Assembly (NCBI RefSeq): GCF_000699445.3
Contig: NC_067201.1
Location: forward strand, 20,067,001 to 20,131,000
Direction of reading: 5' to 3'
Length of the DNA stretch: 64,000 nucleotides
Origin: Schistosoma haematobium
Lineage: Eukaryota > Platyhelminthes > Trematoda > Strigeidida > Schistosomatidae
The translations under genes and the position numbers were made by a program. Below the pieces are notes generated by a model. That model was not told where the DNA came from and did no database searches. It was given only the letters and a program-made list of their open reading frames with translations. Positions within the stretch are counted from its first letter, which is position 1; each line of letters opens with the position of its first letter. Below, in pieces: positions 58,811-64,000 of this stretch.

Positions 58811-59180
58811 TGGGAAGACACAAGCCAAACAATACCAAGTAAATTTAAATCCACCCCATTGCACAAGCAAGTGGCTATCAGGACTCAGTAGCTGAGTGGA
58901 TCACGCGATGGCGTTTGAAGCGAATGATATTGGGTTCGAGTCCCACAGTGAACATCAAATCTGAAGTGCACGTACATCCAACTGACGAGTCCCAAACAGG
59001 ACGAAACGCGCGTCCTGGATTCCACTGCTAGCCACTATCCATCATTGCTTACAAAAAGCTTGTGAATTAAGGCGATGTTGAGGCATACGCACAGTATGCA
59101 CATATGCTAATAACAGACTGATCAATTGCAGTCTTAAACCTTAATGGGAAGATACAAGCCAAACAATACCAAGTGAATTT
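58811..59180 (+). mobile_element. S-alpha unit, full length plus start of next repeat
   Basis: A TGGGAAGACACAAGCCAAAC block at 58811 recurs at 59145, giving a 334-bp unit followed by the first ~35 bp of a second one. Inside are an A box TAGCTGAGTGG (58889-58899), a B box GGTTCGAGTCC (58933-58943), the hammerhead (58972-59025) and the 3' half. This is the expected layout of the schistosome S-alpha SINE-like family. It ends about 25 bp before the splice acceptor of the next LRRCC1-like exon. Confidence 0.85.
58972..59025 (+). ncRNA. Hammerhead ribozyme (S-alpha), all core bases intact
   Basis: Stem I is ATCCA/TGGAT, with an A-C mismatch at the pair next to the core. The core is CTGACGA (58982-58988), stem II GTCC/GGAC with loop CAAACA, then GAAA (59003-59006), stem III ACGCGCGT with a two-base loop, and cleavage expected after C59014. 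This is the best preserved S-alpha ribozyme in the window and may still cleave. Confidence 0.88.
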
Positions 59181-59205
59181 GCTTTGTTTTGTTTTTTCAT
59201 AATAG

Positions 59206-59505
59206 ATGCATTCAGCAACCTGTGAACAAGGTGAACAACATATTTCTACATTATCTTCAATCACTGAACGTCGATTATTAAATTTAGAAAGTCAATTAAA
59301 TTCATTAATTACTTCTCATTTAATGCAAATTTATCAAACTGAACATAATCATTCAACACATCATAATAATGTACTTCATTCATCATCAATTCAAGAAAAT
59401 AATCTAAAAAATGGTAATACTGTTGTAGTACATGGGAAAAATGAAATTAACTCATCTAAAGTGAAGGATACCCTTGACTTATGTCAATATATTCCAGAAA
59501 AAGAA
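59206..59505 (+). CDS. LRRCC1: Probable LRRCC1-like exon (300 nt)
   Basis: Acceptor TTTTGTTTTTTCATAATAG at 59187-59205 and donor GAA|GTAAGT at 59506 are both strong, and the exon is exactly 100 codons in phase 0. The frame reads HSATCEQGEQHISTLSS, ITERRLLNLESQLNSLIT, and an Asn/His-rich stretch, ending LCQYIPEKE. The ERRLLNLESQLNSL part could begin a coiled coil. It joins the previous candidate exon (56787-56885) in phase. Assignment to LRRCC1 is by position and phase; the sequence itself is not diagnostic. Confidence 0.6.
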
Positions 59506-59629
59506 GTAAGTGTCTGCATTCCAAATGAATTCAAGTTTATAAACTAATGTCTAAAATGTTAGAAATAATAACAACACAAATAAGCTTATTATCATTGTTC
59601 ATATTTTTGAAGGCAAATATGAGTTAACA

Positions 59630-59985
59630 ACACAGTCAGTCAGCTACAATGTAGGATCAGGCACATATATGCATCCGTCCAAGTTCCCATACCTTATTAG
59701 CGCAACAGGATCAACACTGGATTCATAGAACTAGTTAATGCAATGGTGGTAATATATAAAAGAAAGATTGCATATAAGGACATATTACGGTAAGAAGAAA
59801 TTAGTTGGTAGAAAGAAAGATATGAAGTGATTTTAATCTCATAGTTTAAGTGATGACAGAGAGTGTATATACCTACACCATTGTGATCGATTCTGAACCA
59901 TGTCACAAGATTTAGCCAAAAGTGGCTGTCAGTGTGGGTGACTGTAATTGATAGACTGGGCATAACTCAAGAATGGCAAATCGTG
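59630..59985 (-). mobile_element. LINE-B 3' end, minus strand
   Basis: Reverse of the 23250-23600 type sequence (GCACATATATGCATCCGTCC, GATCGATTCTGAACCATGTC). 5'-truncated and non-coding. Confidence 0.75.
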
Positions 59986-60205
59986 TATTAATAGTTCATA
60001 GGTCAAAATGAAGCTTATAATAAGAGAAACATGAATATGAATAGTTTAGTTACTTGACCATTATACAATAAATAATATGTGTATACTATTAGTCCAGAAA
60101 TAGATTCCAACAGTTACCATTCATTATTCTCATCGGGATATAACATAAAGTCACTTAACCAATTAGGTCATTGACTTCGATTTATAAACAAATGTTGTTT
60201 AGTTA

Positions 60206-60540
60206 TGGTAACTCACGCGAAATCTAAGAATGTTTCTCACTTTTTTATTTAAAATTTTGACGATTGTTCAATTGTTTAATCGCTTAAAATAGTGACATAA
60301 GATTTTAATTTCAAGTAACACCATATCCGATAACTTTAATCCTTATTCCTTATTAATCAATAATCATATATTTTCGAATCTCGCGAGGTGGGATCGTGGA
60401 TGCGCACTACTGAGGAGTCCTACAGTAGGACGAAACCGCTGTCCAGTGCTTCCGGGTCTTCATTGGTGGTCTAGCTTCAATTGACTCATGATCTCAACTA
60501 TTAAAAATTAACATAATATCCACAAAAACTCCTTGTGATA
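60206..60540 (+). mobile_element. Chimeric SINE-A unit (copy 2 of a duplicated block)
   Basis: Nearly the same sequence as 33673-34015, including the unrelated 5' half and the join inside the B box (TTCGAATCTCGCGAGG). It runs directly into a complete SINE-A unit at 60540, making a tandem pair. Confidence 0.8.
60404..60449 (+). ncRNA. Hammerhead ribozyme in SINE-A, core intact
   Basis: Stem I GCACTA/CAGTGC (the pair next to the core is an A-C mismatch), core CTGAGGA (60410-60416), stem II GTCC/GGAC, GAAA (60432-60435), stem III ACCGCTGT with one mismatch, and C at 60443 before the cleavage point. All invariant core bases are present, so residual activity is possible. Confidence 0.7.
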
Positions 60541-60905
60541 CTAATCAGCATATGCTCACTAGTGACTGGCTTCAAGAGATATTTCCTGGAGTTCTAGTGA
60601 GAAGCAGTGACCAATGGAGTTCAATCTGGTCTGTTGTAACTCACTGAAGACAACAGTGAACGGTGGCTCAATTTCATGGATTGGTAGAAGTTTGACATTA
60701 ACACCGTTGGATGCCGGCAAGTTCAGTGGTCTAGTGCTTAATTGTTCGCGTGCGAGACTGATAGGTCCTGGGTTCGAATATCGCGGTGCGTGATTTTCGA
60801 TGCGCACTGCTGAGGAGTCCCATGCTAAGACGAAACTGCCGTCCAGTGATTCTAGGTTTTCCACGATGGTCTAGCTTCAACTGACTTATGATCTCAACTA
60901 TTGGA
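60540..60905 (+). mobile_element. SINE-A, complete long unit
   Basis: It has the 5' extension (CATATGCTCACTAGTGACTGG), a tRNA-like head (GGTCTAGTGCTTAA, B box GGGTTCGAATATCG), the hammerhead and the 3' end (TGGTCTAGCTTCAACTGAC, TGATCTCAACTATTG). It lies 70 bp before an LRRCC1-like exon. Confidence 0.8.
60804..60849 (+). ncRNA. Hammerhead ribozyme in SINE-A, core intact
   Basis: Stem I GCACTG/CAGTGA (5 pairs), core CTGAGGA (60810-60816), stem II GTCC/AGAC (3 pairs), GAAA (60832-60835), stem III ACTGCCGT with one mismatch, cleavage expected after C60843. It lies exactly 400 bases after the previous SINE-A hammerhead. Confidence 0.7.
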
Positions 60906-60973
60906 AAAATCATATATGTATTTAAAGTGTATTTTATATGAGTTTCTTACAATCACCATTAATACATTTCTAG

Positions 60974-61043
60974 ATGTTCGATGGAGAAGTTCAAACTGAA
61001 GCAAACGTACAATCGAATAATTTAACGGTGCAATCGACCATTG
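60974..61043 (+). CDS. LRRCC1: Probable LRRCC1-like exon (70 nt)
   Basis: Acceptor TACATTTCTAG (60963-60973) and donor CATTG|GTATGT. The phase-0 frame reads MFDGEVQTEANVQSN, then NLTVQSTIG, and leaves one base. It follows 59206-59505 in phase. It is short, so it relies on the splice signals and phase. Later exons with the long coiled coil would lie beyond 64000. Confidence 0.45.
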
Positions 61044-61744
61044 GTATGTTAAAAATAAACTGTTGAAACTTCAACATTTTCTTATAGATCGATATAGTGT
61101 TTGTAAAATCAACGAGGGTTACATGTATTTAGAAAAAAATATTGATTTTTGTTGTCCAGGAATACATCTTTAGCTGAATCATCTTTCTAGCTGCTTTATC
61201 ACGAAGGTAGTGAACGTTATGTCTTTAAGTATTGAAGATTATACGTGAGTAATATTTCACGTTCAATCGATATCATGAAAAACTTTCGAAAATGTTGGTT
61301 ATATGTCATAATTGATTCATTAAAACCAAATGACCATATCATGGATACCGAGATTTTAAGAGTTTCTATGGTCAATACAGTGTTCAGTTGTTTGTTTTTT
61401 AAACGTTCAATCAAGTACAAACAAATTTGAGACGATTTTTTGTACAGACAATGTTCTCTCATTTAATTTATCAAAAACCATTGAAACAGTGATTTGACGA
61501 TAAGAAACAGCATGAAACTACATTTGTATGTTCTTTTCATCAATATAAGATATCGATAACCGTCTATTTTAGTAGTTCAGTTATTTCATTTATTGGGGTA
61601 AACTTTTTATGATTTTTCTGTATCTCATAATGTGTTCACATTAATAATTCCCATATTTCAATTGAGACCGTCACATTTAAAGATGTTACTGACATTTCAA
61701 TTAAATATTCAATACAACTTTGAAAAAGCAAGATTTTCTACTTA
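61044..61744. other. Intron sequence, nothing recognised
   Basis: AT-rich. The frames at 61217-61462 overlap on both strands and look like shadows. Confidence 0.5.
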
Positions 61745-62655
61745 CTTATTTAATGACGTCTGTTACCCCCAATGGAGCATAGGCCGCCAACCAGCATTCT
61801 CCAACCCACTCTGTCCTGGGCCTTCCTTTGTAGTTCTACCCAATTGTTGTTCATTCCTCTCATGCCTGTGGTCTTTAGTCCTCATCTTCTCCTTTGGCAT
61901 TAAGGATTCCAGGTGAGTGTTTGCCTTTCGACACAGTTGGGTGCTTTCCTCAATATGTGTCCCATCCACTTCCAGAGCTTCTACCTGATTTCTTCCTCTA
62001 CTGGAATCTGGTTTGTTCACTCCCACAGTACGTTGTTGCTGATAGTGTCTGACCAACAGATCCGAAGTATTTTGTGTAGAAAACTGTTAATAAACACTTG
62101 TATCTTCTGGATGATTGCTTTCTTAGTTCTCCAAGTTTCCACTCCACACAGTAGAACTGTCTTGACATTTGTATTGAAAATTATGACTTTGGTGTTGGTT
62201 GACAGACAGTTGTTTTGAGTTCCAGATGTTCTTCAGATATAGATTTGCTATTCTTGCTTTGCTGATCCGCGCCTTCACATCTGTATCAGATCCACCGTGT
62301 TCATCAATGATGCTGCCCAGATATGTAGAGGTTTTTACATCCTCCAACGCTTCTCCATCAAGTGTGATTCGATTGGTGCATGTTGTGTTGCATCGGAGAA
62401 TCTTGCTTTTCCTTTAGTTTATGTTGAGACCTACTGTTGCTAAGACCACTGCTACACTGGTTGTTTTCTTCTGCATTTATTGTTGAGTGTGCGATAGAAG
62501 AGCCAGATCATCCCATGCTTCCTCCCAGATGTTGACGTCTCCATGATCCAGTCGATCACCAGGGGAAAGAGAAAGGTTGAGAGTAACCAACCTTGCTTGA
62601 CACCGGTCTTTACTTCGAACGGGTCTGTCAGCTGTGCTCCTCCGCCTGGAGCCGC
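61745..62655 (-). mobile_element. RTE-like LINE, minus strand, 5'-truncated
   Basis: Reading leftwards from 62655: QLTDPFEVKTGVKQGWLL (RT motif B region), LVIDWIME, then KTSTYLGSIIDEHGGSD and finally [14 protein letters not shown] in shifted frame, ending in a TAAATAAGTAAG tail. The FADD box falls in a damaged stretch. Inactive. Confidence 0.78.
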
Positions 62656-62765
62656 TTTAGGGCTACTTCGGGTCCCAAACCCGGATAAAGAACGAGGGTT
62701 AGGCATGGGGTTAGCGACCTCATCCTGTAGAAAACTAACTCGCTAAAAAACGCTTATTAGGAAAA
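62640..62765 (+). mobile_element. RTE-like 5' leader fragment
   Basis: GGTCCCAAACCCGGATAAAG to ACTAACTCGCTAAAAAACG matches 38430-38500 and 6890-6960. It lies against the minus-strand element, as if two insertions had joined. Confidence 0.5.
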
Positions 62766-62879
62766 ATAATTCAAAAAGCCAGATAATAGTTGTCATAATT
62801 GTACATAATACAGCAACCTTGTTACAAGTAATTGGGATTATCCGGTCCCTTAATCTTGGTAAACATTTACTGCACTGCA

Positions 62880-64000
62880 CGGCCATTCCCGATCGAAGCT
62901 GCTACCTTGACGCGGTGGTCGGGCTTGCCTATCGTGATGACCCAACTGAGCTATATTGGCTGGAACATATGTTCCTGCAGGTTCTACCATGCCAGGCAGG
63001 TCGATTGGTGAACGGTAAGACTAAAAGCAGCAACTCAAGGTCTGAGGGCGAAGTCGTACTGCTGACTGTAGAGAGGTGTGACAGCAGTAAGGTGTTTCCC
63101 TCGGACAACCAGCATGACAGCGATGCTGCCTTCCCACAAGGAGGGGTGGGGTTAGAAAAGGTCGACCTTAAAAATGTCACACCTCACCTTACCTCACAGA
63201 TTTCCGTCTCCGGCGGTAAGGCCCTTTGAAGAACGGAGCTAACACGTCAAAAACCTTCCACAAAAAGGCCGTGCGCGACCGGCCTCAAGCAGTTGTCCCT
63301 TGGGCTCTGCGGTCACGCTCCCAGGTCGTCAAGACCAACACTAATCCAATTTCTTTTTCAGGTTCCTCAATAAATACCCTTCCACGGTGTGGGCAGCCGG
63401 GAAGTGACATCAGCCCTCATACCCGTAACAGCACACGAGACCAAGTTGGTCACATTCAAATCCTTCCTTCACCTCCTAATACCTCTCTTATCTCCATGAC
63501 TAACCCTCCTCACGTCTCTTTATCACCTCGCACCGCTAGGGCAAACGATTCGAGTACGTGGAACGCCATTCCTGGTCTCCTGAAACCACGCTTTGAACTA
63601 CACGTAGGAGCTTTTAACGTCCGAACACTGTGCCAAATAGGACAGCAAGCTTCCTTAGCTAGGACTTTAGAATCCCGCGCCATCGATGTGTGCTGCGTCT
63701 CCGAAACGCGCATACAGGATCCAAGTAGCGTCATTAATTTGACCTCACCATGCCAAAATAAAGAACCGACTCGATTTACGCTTCGTGTATCTGGAAGCCC
63801 TGATTCTGCTTCCCGTGGCCTCGCCGGCGTAGGTATAGCATTGAGTCCTAGGGCAGAACTAGCTCTCTTAGAGTGGATCCCAGTAGACAGTCGTTTGTGC
63901 GCTGTCCGACTGAACGGAACAGTAAGAATCCAGAAAGATAGGGACACTCGTCGTTGCCTCTTCGTCGTCTCTGCCTATTCTCCCACTGACTGCAGCTCAG
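62880..64000 (+). mobile_element. LINE-B 5' end, running off the right edge
   Basis: A well-preserved copy of the 5' region seen decayed at 9173-9715, followed by the endonuclease ORF. Unlike all other element copies here, its coding frame has no stop from 63220 to the end of the window. This makes it the youngest-looking insertion. Confidence 0.8.
63496..64000 (+). CDS. LINE-B endonuclease-RT polyprotein, N-terminus (open at the edge)
   Basis: This is the start of a retrotransposon ORF. From ATG 63496 (frame open since 63220) the product includes LHVGAFNVRTLCQIGQQ, CCVSETRIQDPSSV, GLAGVGIALSPRAE, WIPVDSRLCAVRLNG and CLFVVSAYSPTDCSS. FNVRTL (Asn) and SETR (Glu) match the first two catalytic motifs of AP-type endonucleases in non-LTR elements. 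The remaining endonuclease and RT lie outside the window. The C-terminal part of the same protein family is that at 1-600 and 22670-23620. Whether the whole ORF is intact cannot be seen. Confidence 0.7.
   Translation, partial: MTNPPHVSLSPRTARANDSSTWNAIPGLLKPRFELHVGAFNVRTLCQIGQQASLARTLESRAIDVCCVSETRIQDPSSVINLTSPCQNKEPTRFTLRVSGSPDSASRGLAGVGIALSPRAELALLEWIPVDSRLCAVRLNGTVRIQKDRDTRRCLFVVSAYSPTDCSS

Noticed and set aside
62819..63229. A 136-codon plus frame before the LINE-B endonuclease ORF
   Set aside because: The related copy at 9173-9715 keeps the DNA but not the frame, so I treat it as the element's 5' leader; a short ORF1 is not excluded.
1..64000. CRISPR arrays, operons, rRNA genes or other bacterial features
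   Set aside because: Nothing of the kind is seen; spliced tyrosine kinase and LRR exons and Pol III SINEs mark an animal genome.

Overview
The window looks like a flatworm nuclear genome, most probably a schistosome. It is AT-rich, introns run to many kilobases, and the space between exons is filled with short tRNA-like retroposons, 5'-truncated non-LTR retrotransposons and microsatellites. The strongest taxonomic marker is a repeat with a Pol III head followed by a hammerhead ribozyme, the hallmark of the schistosome S-alpha (Sm-alpha) family. I assign no species.

The left two thirds, on the minus strand, hold one large gene for a Src-family tyrosine kinase. Five exons (44264-45360, 22196-22288, 7055-7158, 5845-6162, 1914-2170) join in phase to give 623 residues: N-myristoylation signal, an unusually long unique region, SH3, SH2, a proline-rich linker and the kinase N-lobe. 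The catalytic loop and C-tail must lie left of position 1. The first two introns are about 22 kb and 15 kb and carry most of the repeats.

Between 45.7 and 47.4 kb lies a possible small minus-strand gene (three phase-compatible open exons, product unknown) and an RFX-type X-box. From 49.5 kb the plus strand carries the 5' part of an LRRCC1-like (centriolar leucine-rich repeat and coiled-coil) gene: three secure LRR exons and four less certain downstream ones. Its coiled-coil part should lie right of the window.

Working labels for the repeats: SINE-A and SINE-B are tRNA-like families; S-alpha is the hammerhead SINE-like family; family C is a ~0.5 kb A-tailed retroposon; families D and E are unclassified; LINE-B has AP endonuclease plus RT; RTE-like (SR2-type) elements have a TAAG tail; LINE-C has a TAA tail; one Penelope-like remnant keeps a GIY-YIG motif.

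The most interesting observation is that all three tRNA-like families (S-alpha, SINE-A, SINE-B) show a hammerhead ribozyme just 3' of the B box. Most copies are mutated, but S-alpha at 59.0 kb and SINE-A at 60.4 and 60.8 kb keep all core bases. Units recur at 334 bp (S-alpha) and exactly 400 bp (SINE-A), as expected for self-cleaving multimeric transcripts.
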